Assembly (NCBI GenBank): GCA_017437145.1
Contig: JAFSBT010000008.1
Location: 62,001-126,000 of the forward strand
Reading direction: 5' to 3'
Length of the DNA stretch: 64,000 nt
Origin: Clostridia bacterium
GTDB taxonomy: Bacteria > Bacillota > Clostridia > TANB77 > CAG-508
Numbering within the stretch: position 1 is the first letter of the stretch; each line of letters begins with the position of its first letter. This document shows, in pieces, positions 9,248 through 17,583 of this stretch. Position numbers and translations under genes: made by a program. The notes under the pieces are model-generated. The model saw nothing but the letters and a program-made list of their open reading frames with translations, was not told the origin of the DNA and did no database searches.

Positions 9248-9925
9248 TCATATGTTCTTTAAAATCTTTTTAAACTCATTATTTTTTATCTCTGGCATAA
9301 TTTGCTGTGCAATCATTAATAATCCTTCCTTATATTGCAAAGATAAATTTCTGAATCTTACTTTTGCAGCTCTTTGATTTTCCATTATAGCTGAACAGTC
9401 TCCTTGTTCATGTGGGAAATATATAATATGTTTACTCCATTGTATACTATAATAAAATGATAAAAAGTTTAAATAATCATCATCTTCTTGTAGAATTTCT
9501 TTAGCATATAAGACTTTTGTCATTTCTACTTTTTGTTCTAGCTTTCCAACTATCTCTAAACCTTTTTTCAATGAATAGTTGTCAAAAGCTGTTACAAAAT
9601 AATTTTTATCCGCATGTTGTATATCAAAATTTTGAAAACTTTTATCTGAATCTATATCTATTAAAGCAACGTCATAATCTAGTTCATCTAATCCTAAATA
9701 ATCCTTTATTTTATCTATACTATCAAATCCAACGGCAACATCCATTCCATCAAATTCCGTTATATAATATATACTAGGCGTGATTGTAGGGACAATATAT
9801 CTTGCTCTTTGATTGATTGTTGTGTCTATTACCAAAACTTTTTTGCCTACTTCACTTAACATTTTAGCAACATATATAATTAAATCTGTCTTGTCAAATC
9901 CTCCTACAAATCCTACTTTTTTCAC
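9248..9925 (-). CDS. CpaE/MinD-like protein with degenerate P-loop
   Basis: A 225-residue protein with the fold-level pattern of MinD proteins: KKVGFVGG at the start, VLVIDTT after the first helix (about residues 30-36) and DVALIDIDSD (about 84-93). The nucleotide-binding loop reads GGFDKTD and lacks the GK(T/S) signature, so it probably does not hydrolyse ATP. It sits directly upstream of an apparently active relative (8395-9228). A regulatory or partner role in pilus positioning is inferred. Confidence 0.6.
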   Translation of the reverse strand: MKKVGFVGGFDKTDLIIYVAKMLSEVGKKVLVIDTTINQRARYIVPTITPSIYYITEFDGMDVAVGFDSIDKIKDYLGLDELDYDVALIDIDSDKSFQNFDIQHADKNYFVTAFDNYSLKKGLEIVGKLEQKVEMTKVLYAKEILQEDDDYLNFLSFYYSIQWSKHIIYFPHEQGDCSAIMENQRAAKVRFRNLSLQYKEGLLMIAQQIMPEIKNNEFKKILKNI

Positions 9926-9959
9926 TTTGTATTCACGCCTCCTCTTTAGTTTTTTTGAT

Positions 9960-11054
9960 TTATTCTATTGTTGTTTCAACTGGTGCGGCAATTGATTGTA
10001 AATAACTTTCTCTTGCCTCTTTTGCTTTTTCTATTTGTTCTTGGAATCCTGCTTCTATATTTGTTTTAGCTTCCATTGCATACATTCCTGTTGACCCATC
10101 AATATAAGTTCTAACTCCTGGATCAAATCTGTTTGTTAATACCTCACGAGCTGTCGCTACTATATTTGGATCATAATCAATTAAATTTTTAACTGCTTCT
10201 GTTGGTGTATAAGTAGTTTTTGCCATTGTTTGATTTCCAGCTTCAACATATTGAATTGCATAAAAATTAGATGCTGTCATTGTATATGCTTCAACCATAG
10301 CACTATTCATCATTAGAATTTCTTCTTCTGATAAATATAAACCAATTGTTGTATCTTGGATGCTGATAACTTTTGCTTTTGATATAACTATAAAATCTTG
10401 CCCATTTGGTAATGTTAATCTTATATCTATATAATCATCTACATCTATTGTTGTTGGTAAAGTAATCATATTGTATTCAACCATTCTCACATCATCTGTA
10501 AGAAATTCGTCACTTTTACTTAAAGCATCTAATGTTAATACAGTGTTTGTATACATATCTATTTTAGCAACAGTTGGTACTTCTAATAATTTTATGTACT
10601 CTTTTTCTTCATTACTTCTCTTTAATTTATAATAACCGTGTTCATCTTTCTTAATTAAAACTTTTGTACCTTCTTCATCTATTGTTTTATATATACTTCT
10701 TTCAGATTGTATCATGTAAAATGAATCTCCATCACCTTTATACAATGTATTTCCTTCTTCATCTTGCATTTTTAAAGCACTGATTTGAGCTTCATCCACA
10801 TAATTTGATGGTACAGTATTTGCATATACTGTTATTGGAGTAAACATTCCTTCTGTGATTTCATCTCCTGATTTAACATCTTGATTTAAAACATATGCTA
10901 TTACTTCTGCACCTTTTTCTTCTTCCTCTTTTTTATTTTTTGTTGCTATTAAAAAATAACATACTATACCAATAATCATACATACTAAAAGAGTAATTAT
11001 CATTCCTAAAAGAAATGAATTTCTTGTTTTTCTTTGCATTGGATTTGTTGCCAT
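9960..11054 (-). CDS. CpaB/RcpC-like SAF-domain protein
   Basis: A 364-residue protein with a short cytoplasmic start, a membrane segment at about residues 15-37, and an exported region beginning AYVLNQDVKSGDEITEGMF, the usual pattern of an SAF domain as found in CpaB/RcpC of Tad pili. The C-terminal half has long helical stretches. It is the first gene of the Tad-like operon (ribosome binding site GGGGGAATTAACATG) and the promoter should lie in 11055-11173, though I could not pick one convincing pair of boxes. CpaB proteins act at the cell wall or outer layer to support pilus extrusion. Confidence 0.7.
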   Translation of the reverse strand: MATNPMQRKTRNSFLLGMIITLLVCMIIGIVCYFLIATKNKKEEEEKGAEVIAYVLNQDVKSGDEITEGMFTPITVYANTVPSNYVDEAQISALKMQDEEGNTLYKGDGDSFYMIQSERSIYKTIDEEGTKVLIKKDEHGYYKLKRSNEEKEYIKLLEVPTVAKIDMYTNTVLTLDALSKSDEFLTDDVRMVEYNMITLPTTIDVDDYIDIRLTLPNGQDFIVISKAKVISIQDTTIGLYLSEEEILMMNSAMVEAYTMTASNFYAIQYVEAGNQTMAKTTYTPTEAVKNLIDYDPNIVATAREVLTNRFDPGVRTYIDGSTGMYAMEAKTNIEAGFQEQIEKAKEARESYLQSIAAPVETTIE

Positions 11055-11173
11055 GTTAATTCCCCCTATTTATCTTATTTATCATATTTCATTTTATAAC
11101 AAATTTTATCTAAAAACAACATTTTAAGCTTGTTGTAATGTAAAAAACATATTCTTGTAACACTTTTGTAATA

Positions 11174-12046
11174 TTACGTATTGTGTTTATTAATTGCGTC
11201 TGCAACCCCATTCGAATTGTTATCTGGTGCAATATAATTTGCAATTTCCTTTATCCTTGGATAGCTATTACCCATAGCTACTCCCATTTCAGCATTTTTG
11301 AGCATTTCTTCATCATTTATATTATCCCCAATTGCTAAAACCTCTTGTTTTTTTATTTTTAATTTTTTTATTAAAAACTTTAACGCAGACCATTTATCTA
11401 CTTCATCGTCCATTATTTCCGTATAATAATATGCAATTTCTTTATTTCCATTTTCAGACTTTATAGTTTTTACCGTTCTTTGTTTCATATCTAAAAAACT
11501 TATTTGTTTCATGTTTTTTAAAATTTCGACAATTCTTTCAAAAGCTATTTTATTCTGTTCACAGATAGCTATCTTTAAGAAATCATCACCTTCATATTTC
11601 TTTATAAAGTTTAAAATATCATTTTTTATTTCAATATTTACTCGTCTTTCAGGAGCAACATTTTTATTCTCACTATCATAGTACAAAATGTTATAATCTA
11701 TTGTTTCCGTAACAATTTTGTCTTTTAAATATATGTTATAAAATATATCATTTTCTTGGCATATTTTTATTAATTCTAAAACTTTTTTCTTTGATAAATA
11801 TTTACCATATATAACTTTGTTTTCTTTTATGTCAAAAACCATAGCTCCATTTCCAGCTATTAAATAATTATTTGCACCGATTTCTTTTGCTATTGGTTCA
11901 ATTGATTGTGGAGTTCTTCCTGAGGTCAAAACAACTTCAGTTCCTTTTTCCCTAGCTTTTTTTATAGCCAACTTATTTTCCTCTGAAATTTCTCCTTTAG
12001 AATCTACCAATGTCCCATCAATATCTATTGCAATTAATTTATACAT
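11174..12046 (-). CDS. Cof-type HAD-superfamily phosphatase
   Basis: A 290-residue protein with the HAD motifs in order: AIDIDGTLVD (motif I with the two catalytic Asp, about residues 6-15), TSGRTP (motif II), and AIGDNINDEEML (motif IV, with the GDxxND signature). The length and cap arrangement fit the Cof/YkrA type, which dephosphorylate sugar phosphates or flavin intermediates; the substrate cannot be told from sequence. It stands alone between the Tad operon and the divergent SASP gene. Confidence 0.88.
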   Translation of the reverse strand: MYKLIAIDIDGTLVDSKGEISEENKLAIKKAREKGTEVVLTSGRTPQSIEPIAKEIGANNYLIAGNGAMVFDIKENKVIYGKYLSKKKVLELIKICQENDIFYNIYLKDKIVTETIDYNILYYDSENKNVAPERRVNIEIKNDILNFIKKYEGDDFLKIAICEQNKIAFERIVEILKNMKQISFLDMKQRTVKTIKSENGNKEIAYYYTEIMDDEVDKWSALKFLIKKLKIKKQEVLAIGDNINDEEMLKNAEMGVAMGNSYPRIKEIANYIAPDNNSNGVADAINKHNT

Positions 12047-12187
12047 TTTTCTTTTGTCCTCCTTTATTTATTATAAAGTATTCTATTATTTTTTGACAAT
12101 CTTTTTAAAAAATTATTTGAAAAAATTACTAGTTTATTTTTTTTAATAATGTTAATCATAACTATTGAAAGCAAAAAAGCTTTTAAA

Positions 12188-12218
12188 CATAACAGAATTT
12201 TGTAAATTTTCTGTTATA
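12188..12218. other. Hairpin upstream of the SASP gene
   Basis: The arms AACAGAA and TTCTGTT are separated by about ten bases in the 204-base gap between the divergent HAD and SASP genes. It could be an operator or part of the SASP leader. The rest of the gap is AT-rich and shows nothing else I can name. Confidence 0.3.
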
Positions 12219-12250
12219 TAAGAAAATACTTTCCTAGGAGGTGAAAAAGA

Positions 12251-12457
12251 ATGGCAACATCAAATTCTAATAGAAAATTAGTTCCAGAAGCTAAAGAATC
12301 TTTAGATAAATTCAAATATGAAGTAGCTAGCGAAGTTGGAGTTAATTTAAAAAAAGGTTACAATGGAGATATTTCTTCTAGAGACGCTGGTAGAATAGGT
12401 GGTAACATGGTTAGAAAAATGATCCAACAAGTTGAAAACGGAATGGCTGGTAAATAA
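12251..12457 (+). CDS. Alpha/beta-type small acid-soluble spore protein
   Basis: A 68-residue protein with the family signatures: KYEVASEVGV (the GPR protease recognition region, cleaved after the first Glu in family members) and DISSRDAGRIGGNMVRKM near the C-terminus. SASPs coat spore DNA and protect it from UV and chemicals. The gene has a strong ribosome binding site (AGGAGGTG) and its own terminator at 12519-12549, so it is monocistronic. Forespore (sigma G) control is expected from the family; I could not confirm the promoter. Confidence 0.96.
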   Translation: MATSNSNRKLVPEAKESLDKFKYEVASEVGVNLKKGYNGDISSRDAGRIGGNMVRKMIQQVENGMAGK

Positions 12458-12518
12458 GTTTTATACTAGTTAGTTTTTAGTAAAGCAGGAATATAATTTT
12501 TGTTTTTATGAATACATA

Positions 12519-12549
12519 AAGGCAGGAATTGTGTTCCTGCCTTCTTTTT
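12519..12549 (+). terminator. Terminator of the SASP gene
   Basis: Perfect ten-base stem AAGGCAGGAA / TTCCTGCCTT with a five-base loop followed by CTTTTT. Confidence 0.9.
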
Positions 12550-13337
12550 CATTTCTTAGGTATAAAATGCGTTACAAATTTATATTTTTCTCGATTTTTT
12601 ATATATAAAAACCCTATACAGCTAAAAACTAATGCACCTACAAAATTAACTAATAAATCTTTCATAGTATCAATGAGTCCTATATCTAAATATCCACCCT
12701 CTATAATAGCTAACTCTTTCCCTTGAGAATCATATAAAATTGTATGATTAACATTTTTTATCAGTATTGCATTATTATCTTTTTCGGTATCTAATTCAAC
12801 GGTACTTATTGTCGATATCTTTCTGTCTTTTTGCATATCATATTTCAAATAGGTATCTGCCCCGTATTCAAAAAATTCCCATAAGACTCCTATTGTCATT
12901 GAAAAACAAAATGCAACTATCGCAACAAAAAAAGGAGATAAGTTTATACTTTTGCTGTTTTTATTTAATAAATCTATCAATGAAAATCCTATGCCTGCGG
13001 CTAAAAATCCGTTTATTGTGTGTAATATTGTATCCCAATGTGGAATATTTCCATAAAAATTATTTATTTCTCCTAATATTTCAGCTGAAAATATGAATAA
13101 ATAGATAATACTTTCTAGAACTGTAGGTAATTTTATTTTCAATTTTTCTTCTACTATAGTCGGTATTAAAAATAGAACTAATGATAATAAGCATAAAAAC
13201 GCATTATTCCAATCCCCTCTTAATATTTGTAATACCATGCATATAATCACTAAAATTCTAAGAACAAAATATACTATTAAAGATTTCTTTTTAGTAGTTC
13301 TATAATTTTCCTTTATTTTATTTAAATATTTTCTCAT
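12549..13337 (-). CDS. Multi-pass membrane protein resembling the YjdF/DUF2238 family
   Basis: A 262-residue protein with about six membrane segments. The block HWDTILHTINGFLAAGIGF followed later by WEFFEYGADT and DTMKDLLVNFVGA resembles DUF2238 (YjdF-like) membrane proteins, whose function is not known. A roughly 50-residue hydrophilic insertion (about 180-230) separates the last two parts. The gene is monocistronic and convergent with the SASP gene. The family call is from memory of the motif, not a search. Confidence 0.6.
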   Translation of the reverse strand: MRKYLNKIKENYRTTKKKSLIVYFVLRILVIICMVLQILRGDWNNAFLCLLSLVLFLIPTIVEEKLKIKLPTVLESIIYLFIFSAEILGEINNFYGNIPHWDTILHTINGFLAAGIGFSLIDLLNKNSKSINLSPFFVAIVAFCFSMTIGVLWEFFEYGADTYLKYDMQKDRKISTISTVELDTEKDNNAILIKNVNHTILYDSQGKELAIIEGGYLDIGLIDTMKDLLVNFVGALVFSCIGFLYIKNREKYKFVTHFIPKK

Positions 13338-13431
13338 AGCAAAACCTCTTCCTACTGATTATAACCATATATTATTCAAATTATTTTGTCAATATTATAT
13401 TTTGTATTATAGAAATTTCAATTTGTATAAG

Positions 13432-13522
13432 AAGTGTGATGTGCAAAGTGCGAAAACCAAGTAAATCCTACGAAGCCTCCGCCATAAAATCACACATCTC
13501 ACTTCACATTTCACACCTCTAA
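13432..13522. repeat. Dispersed inverted-arm repeat, family C copy 1
   Basis: The arms AAGTGTGATGTGCAAAGTG and CACTTCACATTTCACACCT are near inverted repeats around a core CCTACGAAGCCTCCGCC. A second copy lies at 59907-60002. The core shares CTACGAAG with family B repeats. It fills much of the 299-base gap between two genes. Confidence 0.7.
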
Positions 13523-13636
13523 ATTATAAAAATAAATATTTTCAAAAAAAATGTTGTCATATTATGTTTTTTATGATAGTATAATTTTAGAATTTGTATT
13601 CTAAAGTTATAATTCAAAAGAAAGGGGACTTCTATT

Positions 13637-13927
13637 ATGGATAAAAAAGTAACAAGTATCGTAGGTTATATTTCTTGGATTGGATGGTTAATAGCTTTCT
13701 TTGCAGGAGATAGAGAAGGTGCTAAATTCCATTTAAATTCAGCATTAGTAGTTCTTGCATTACCTATCGTTGGTGGTATACTAGCAATAATACCTGTATT
13801 AGGTTGGATTGCTGCTCCTATAATTTCATTATATGCTTTCATTATGTGGATTATGGGATTAGTAAATGCTATTAAACAAGAAGAAAAACCATTACCATTA
13901 ATAGGTAAAATAACTATTTTAAAATAA
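13637..13927 (+). CDS. Small membrane protein, DUF4870-like
   Basis: A 96-residue protein with three hydrophobic segments and the opening SIVGYISWIGWLIAFFAGD followed by KFHLNSALVVLALPI. This resembles DUF4870/TMEM109-like small membrane proteins (a conserved K-FH-NQAL type motif). Its function is unknown. It has a strong ribosome binding site (AAAGGGGA) and a bidirectional terminator directly after the stop. Confidence 0.6.
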   Translation: MDKKVTSIVGYISWIGWLIAFFAGDREGAKFHLNSALVVLALPIVGGILAIIPVLGWIAAPIISLYAFIMWIMGLVNAIKQEEKPLPLIGKITILK

Positions 13928-13930
13928 TTT

Positions 13931-13975
13931 AACAAATAAAAATTCCTTAGCTAAGCTAAGGAATTTTTATTTGTT
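13931..13975. terminator. Bidirectional terminator between convergent genes
   Basis: A long near-perfect palindrome centred on CCTTAGCTAAGCTAAGG with A- and T-rich flanks on both sides. It serves the small membrane protein gene on the plus strand and hpf on the minus strand. Confidence 0.88.
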
Positions 13976-13991
13976 ATTTTTGTTTGGATTA

Positions 13992-14522
13992 TTAAACTTC
14001 TGGTTCTACTAACCCAAAATTTTTGCTATCTTTTAACTTAAATAAAACATTTACTTTATTTGTATCTGAATTTATAAAAGTTATAAATCTATCTGCTGGT
14101 TTTTCTTGAAGTTTTAACATTGCATCTTCTGGTGTAATAGGTTTTAAATCATAATAAAGTGTTTTTATTATTTCATTTTCTGTTGGATTTGATTGCATTT
14201 CTTCAACTGGTAAATTTTTAATAGAATCATCTCTTAAGTTTCTGTCTTTTTTTGTTTTCCATTTTCTAATTTGACCTTCTAATATGTCCATATCTTTATC
14301 AATTGAAGCATACATATCTTTATGAGATGTTACTGCTCTATATGTATCATCACTTGTTTTTACATTTATTTCAGCAATTTGTTCTTCTCTTTCTGTTCTT
14401 ATCATAACTGAAACATCAAAATCTTCACCAAAATATTTTTCAAATCTTTCAACCTTTTTACCAACATAGTCTTTTATAGCATCTGTAGCTTTTAAATCTT
14501 TTCCTGATATTGTTATATTCAT
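13992..14522 (-). CDS. hpf: Ribosome hibernation-promoting factor, long form
   Basis: A 176-residue protein. The start at 14522 is chosen because GGAGAGG precedes it; an earlier TTG lies inside that ribosome binding site. The N-terminal domain (about 1-95) begins MNITISGKDLKATDAIKDYV and is the RaiA/YfiA fold; the C-terminal domain (about 125-176) contains YYDLKPITPEDAMLKLQ, typical of the long HPF that dimerises ribosomes into 100S particles in stationary phase. It is convergent with the small membrane protein gene. Confidence 0.94.
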   Translation of the reverse strand: MNITISGKDLKATDAIKDYVGKKVERFEKYFGEDFDVSVMIRTEREEQIAEINVKTSDDTYRAVTSHKDMYASIDKDMDILEGQIRKWKTKKDRNLRDDSIKNLPVEEMQSNPTENEIIKTLYYDLKPITPEDAMLKLQEKPADRFITFINSDTNKVNVLFKLKDSKNFGLVEPEV

Positions 14523-14623
14523 TTTAACCTCTCCTTTCAACCTGTTCTTTTTTGTATTATATATGATTATATTTAATTTGGCAAATATTTTTTTGATTAT
14601 AATTATAATTTTATTATAAACGT

Positions 14624-14654
14624 TGTAGGGGCGGACACAGGGCCCGCCCCTACA
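14624..14654. repeat. TGTAGGGGCG hairpin repeat
   Basis: Outer arms TGTAGGGGCGG and CCGCCCCTACA around the core ACACAGGGC. This copy lies between hpf and tex and could end tex transcription, although no U-tract follows. Confidence 0.9.
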
Positions 14655-14666
14655 TCATTCCTATAA

Positions 14667-16859
14667 TTACACTTCCTTCATCGTCAATTGCACCTTTTGT
14701 CTATCCTTATCTATACCTATAACTTTAACCTTTACAATATCTCCTACTGATACAATATCTGATGGATTTTTTACAAAGCTATTACTTAATTGAGAAATAT
14801 GGACTAATCCATCATGTTTTACACCAACATCTACAAAAGCGCCAAAATCTGTTACATTTCTAACTGTACCTGTCAAAGACATTCCTTCTATTAAATCTTC
14901 AAATTTCAATACATCTGCTCTTAAAATTTGTTTTGGCATTTCATCTCTTGGATCCCTACCTGGTTTTGATAATTCATCTATTATATCTTTTAATGTCATT
15001 TCCCCTACATTTAATTCTTTTGCCGCTTCCGCAATTCCAATTTTAGATAATCTTATCTTTATTTCTTTTAGCTTTTCTTTGTCCAGTAAATCTTCTTTTT
15101 TATATTCTATTTTATTTAATAATTGTTCTGCTATTTCATAACTTTCAGGGTGAACACCTGTTATTTCTAATGGATTTTTACCTTCTGGAATTCTAATAAA
15201 TCCTGCACATTGTTTAAATGCTGCTGGTCCTAACTTAACCACTTTTAAAAGTTCTTTTCTTTCTTTTATCTTACCATTTTCATCTCTATATTTTACAATA
15301 TTATTAGCAATTGTTTTATTTATTCCTGCTACATAAGAAAGAAGTGATGGTGTTGCTGTATTAATATCTACTCCAACTTCATTAACAGCATTTTCTACAA
15401 CTCCTGTTAAGCTTTCTGTTAATTTTGCTTGATTCACATCATGTTGATATTGTCCTACCCCTATCGCCTTTGGATCTATTTTAACTAATTCTGCTAGCGG
15501 ATCTTGTAATCTTCTTGCAATTGAAATTGCACCTCTTAATGAAACATTAATATTGGGATACTCTTCTGTGGCAAGTTTTGAAGCTGAATAAACAGAAGCT
15601 CCTGCTTCACTTACTATTGCATAATGCACATCATCTGAAATTTCTTTGATCATATCTGAAACAAAATTTTCAGATTCACGTGACGCTGTTCCATTTCCAA
15701 TAGCAATTACATTTATTTTATATTTTGAAATCAAATTCTTTAATTCTTTTTTTGCTCCTTCTACATCATTTTGTGGTTCAGTTGGATAAACTGTTGTTGT
15801 TGTTAATAATTTTCCTGTTTCGTCAATAACTGCAATTTTACATCCTGTTCTATATGCTGGGTCAAATCCCATAACTGTATAACCTTTTAAAGGTGCTGCT
15901 AATAATAATGGTTTTGCATTTTTTCCGAAAACCTTAATTGCTTTATCTTCAGCTTTTTCTGTTAAATCAGAACGAATTTCTCTATCAATTGATGGTTCAA
16001 TTAATCTTTTCCAGCTATCTTCTATTGTTTCTTTTAATATTTCAGTAAATTGTGTTTCTCCTTTTATAACATCATATTCAATATATCTTAATATATCTTC
16101 TTCATTTTTATCTAATTTTACTTTTAAAGCTTCTTCCTTTTCTCCACGATTTATTGCTAAAATTCTATGACTTGGTATTTTATTTAATTTTTCTTGAAAA
16201 TCATAATACATATTATATGCTGAATTTTCTTCTGTATTTGTTCCTTTTGTTACAATAAATCCATCTCTATAGCATTTTCTTTTTATTTGCTTTCTATAAT
16301 TAGGGTTGTCTGAAATTATTTCTGCAATAATATCTTTTGCACCTTGGATTGCTTCTTCTATATTTGCAACTATGTTTTCTTTTGGTATGTCTTCTGTTAC
16401 TATTTCTGGATTAGTAACAAAACCTATTGCTATTTCTTCTAGAGGTTTAATTTCTTTTTGTTCTAAAATTATTTCAGCTAAAGGTTCTAATCCTTTTGCT
16501 TTTGCTATTGTTGCTCTTGTTTTCTTTTTTTGTTTATATGGTCTGTAAATATCTTCTACTTCTGCTAAAGTTTTTGCAATTTCTAAACTTGTTACAATTT
16601 CCTCTGTTAGTTTGCCTTGATTTTCTATAGAAGTTTTTACCTCTTCTTTTCTTGCTTCTAAATTTCTAAGATATGTTAGTCTTTCGCCTAATTCTCTAAG
16701 AGTTTCATCTGAAAGTCCACCTGTTACTTCTTTTCTATAACGCGCAATAAAAGGAATAGTATTCCCTTCATTTATCAATTCTATTGTTTTAGTGACTTGT
16801 ATTACTTTAACATTCAATTCTTCTGCAATTATACTTGCTATTTTTTGATTATTTTCCAT
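14667..16859 (-). CDS. tex: Tex-family S1 RNA-binding protein
   Basis: A 730-residue protein matching the Tex layout: an N-terminal helical region with IPFIARYRKEVTGGL (about residues 33-47), a YqgF/RuvX-like domain starting near GFDPAYRTGCKIAVID (about 338-353), helix-hairpin-helix region with NTATPSLLSYVAGI, and a C-terminal S1 domain (about 655-730) with GTVRNVTDFGAFVDVGV. Tex binds nucleic acid and affects transcription and stress responses. It appears to be a single-gene unit, divergent from the small orphan gene at 16992. Confidence 0.95.
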   Translation of the reverse strand: MENNQKIASIIAEELNVKVIQVTKTIELINEGNTIPFIARYRKEVTGGLSDETLRELGERLTYLRNLEARKEEVKTSIENQGKLTEEIVTSLEIAKTLAEVEDIYRPYKQKKKTRATIAKAKGLEPLAEIILEQKEIKPLEEIAIGFVTNPEIVTEDIPKENIVANIEEAIQGAKDIIAEIISDNPNYRKQIKRKCYRDGFIVTKGTNTEENSAYNMYYDFQEKLNKIPSHRILAINRGEKEEALKVKLDKNEEDILRYIEYDVIKGETQFTEILKETIEDSWKRLIEPSIDREIRSDLTEKAEDKAIKVFGKNAKPLLLAAPLKGYTVMGFDPAYRTGCKIAVIDETGKLLTTTTVYPTEPQNDVEGAKKELKNLISKYKINVIAIGNGTASRESENFVSDMIKEISDDVHYAIVSEAGASVYSASKLATEEYPNINVSLRGAISIARRLQDPLAELVKIDPKAIGVGQYQHDVNQAKLTESLTGVVENAVNEVGVDINTATPSLLSYVAGINKTIANNIVKYRDENGKIKERKELLKVVKLGPAAFKQCAGFIRIPEGKNPLEITGVHPESYEIAEQLLNKIEYKKEDLLDKEKLKEIKIRLSKIGIAEAAKELNVGEMTLKDIIDELSKPGRDPRDEMPKQILRADVLKFEDLIEGMSLTGTVRNVTDFGAFVDVGVKHDGLVHISQLSNSFVKNPSDIVSVGDIVKVKVIGIDKDRQKVQLTMKEV

Positions 16860-16930
16860 TTGTATTCTCCTTGTTTATTTATTTAACAAAAGCATGTTAC
16901 CATATTGCAATTTTTTTTGCAAGCATAAGA

Positions 16931-16959
16931 TTGTAAAATTATATAAAGCATGTTATAAT
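16931..16959 (+). promoter_or_regulatory. Sigma-A-type promoter of the small gene at 16992
   Basis: TTGTAA and TATAAT are separated by 17 bases; the ribosome binding site TAGGAGGT and the start codon follow within 35 bases. Confidence 0.75.
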
Positions 16960-16991
16960 TATGTAACTTTTAATTAGGAGGTAAATTATTC

Positions 16992-17228
16992 ATGTTAGTC
17001 ATTAAATCGCAGGACGCCAAGACTGGAGTAATTTGCAATCTTGAAATACCTGGAAATCTTGTTCCCCAGGAAAAAGTAAATCAGGAATTGCAAAGCGGAA
17101 AATATCCTTCACATTTCGCCTTTTCACACAGAGGCGCAAATTTGGAAATACATTTCCGAAACACTGATGAGTATTGTGATTTTGCATCATGGATTTTCGG
17201 AAAGATTCAGAAATCTTCTGAAACCTAA
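16992..17228 (+). CDS. Small orphan protein of unknown function
   Basis: A 78-residue soluble protein with a strong ribosome binding site (TAGGAGGT). I do not recognise the family. The sequence has Cys, His and many polar residues, no membrane segment and no repeats. Its codon use (CAG, GAC, GCC, CCC, CGA) is clearly more G+C-rich than that of its neighbours, and it has its own promoter and a perfect terminator, so it forms a self-contained cassette that may have been acquired horizontally. That origin is inference. Confidence 0.65.
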   Translation: MLVIKSQDAKTGVICNLEIPGNLVPQEKVNQELQSGKYPSHFAFSHRGANLEIHFRNTDEYCDFASWIFGKIQKSSET

Positions 17229-17233
17229 ACCTA

Positions 17234-17265
17234 GAGGGCACCGTGAACGGTGTCCTCGTTTTTTT
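17234..17265 (+). terminator. Terminator of the small orphan gene
   Basis: Stem GAGGGCACCG / CGGTGTCCTC with loop TGAA and a following GTTTTTTT tract. Confidence 0.93.
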
Positions 17266-17286
17266 ACAAATTTTAATTCTTTTTAT

Positions 17287-17315
17287 TTGACACAATAGCA
17301 AATATATGATATTAT
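17287..17315 (+). promoter_or_regulatory. Strong promoter of a candidate small RNA
   Basis: TTGACA and TATTAT are spaced by exactly 17 bases, in a 355-base gap with no annotated gene. The next structure downstream is a terminator about 55 bases later. Confidence 0.65.
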
Positions 17316-17321
17316 ATATAT

Positions 17322-17402
17322 AGCTTAAGCAAATGCATTCTTTGTTCAGAGTTGTCATTTGTATCATGTATGTGTACCGTAAATGCACATACTATTTTTT
17401 TT
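17322..17402 (+). ncRNA. Candidate small RNA of about 80 nucleotides
   Basis: The segment lies between a near-consensus promoter (17287-17315) and a hairpin GTATGTG / CACATAC followed by nine T residues (17368-17402). It contains no ribosome-binding-site-preceded reading frame. I do not recognise the family. A second, minus-strand hairpin with a U-tract (17407-17439) converges on it, so the two transcripts may have been selected not to overlap. Confidence 0.5.
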
Positions 17403-17406
17403 ATGT

Positions 17407-17439
17407 AAAAAACGAGATAGACCCGTAAAATCTACCTCG
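17407..17439 (-). terminator. Minus-strand terminator downstream of the Hint-protein gene
   Basis: Stem CGAGGTAGA / TCTATCTCG followed by GTTTTTT on the minus strand. About 145 bases separate it from the stop of the gene at 17584; in that gap a tiny frame ends in KEETMKAKEQKSEG but has no clear start signal, so it is not called. Confidence 0.8.
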
Positions 17440-17583
17440 CCTCGGCTATGTATTGTATACAATTAGCCTTCACTCTTTTGTTCTTTTGCTTTCATAGTTT
17501 CTTCTTTTTGTTGTAAAAGCATTTCTACTAATCGCAAAATTAGTTCAGAAATTCAATAGTTTTTTTTGTTTTTTTGTCAATTT

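Noticed and set aside
17440-17560. Tiny minus-strand peptide ending KEETMKAKEQKSEG
   Set aside because: It has a nearby terminator but no start codon with a ribosome binding site, so it is only mentioned under the terminator.
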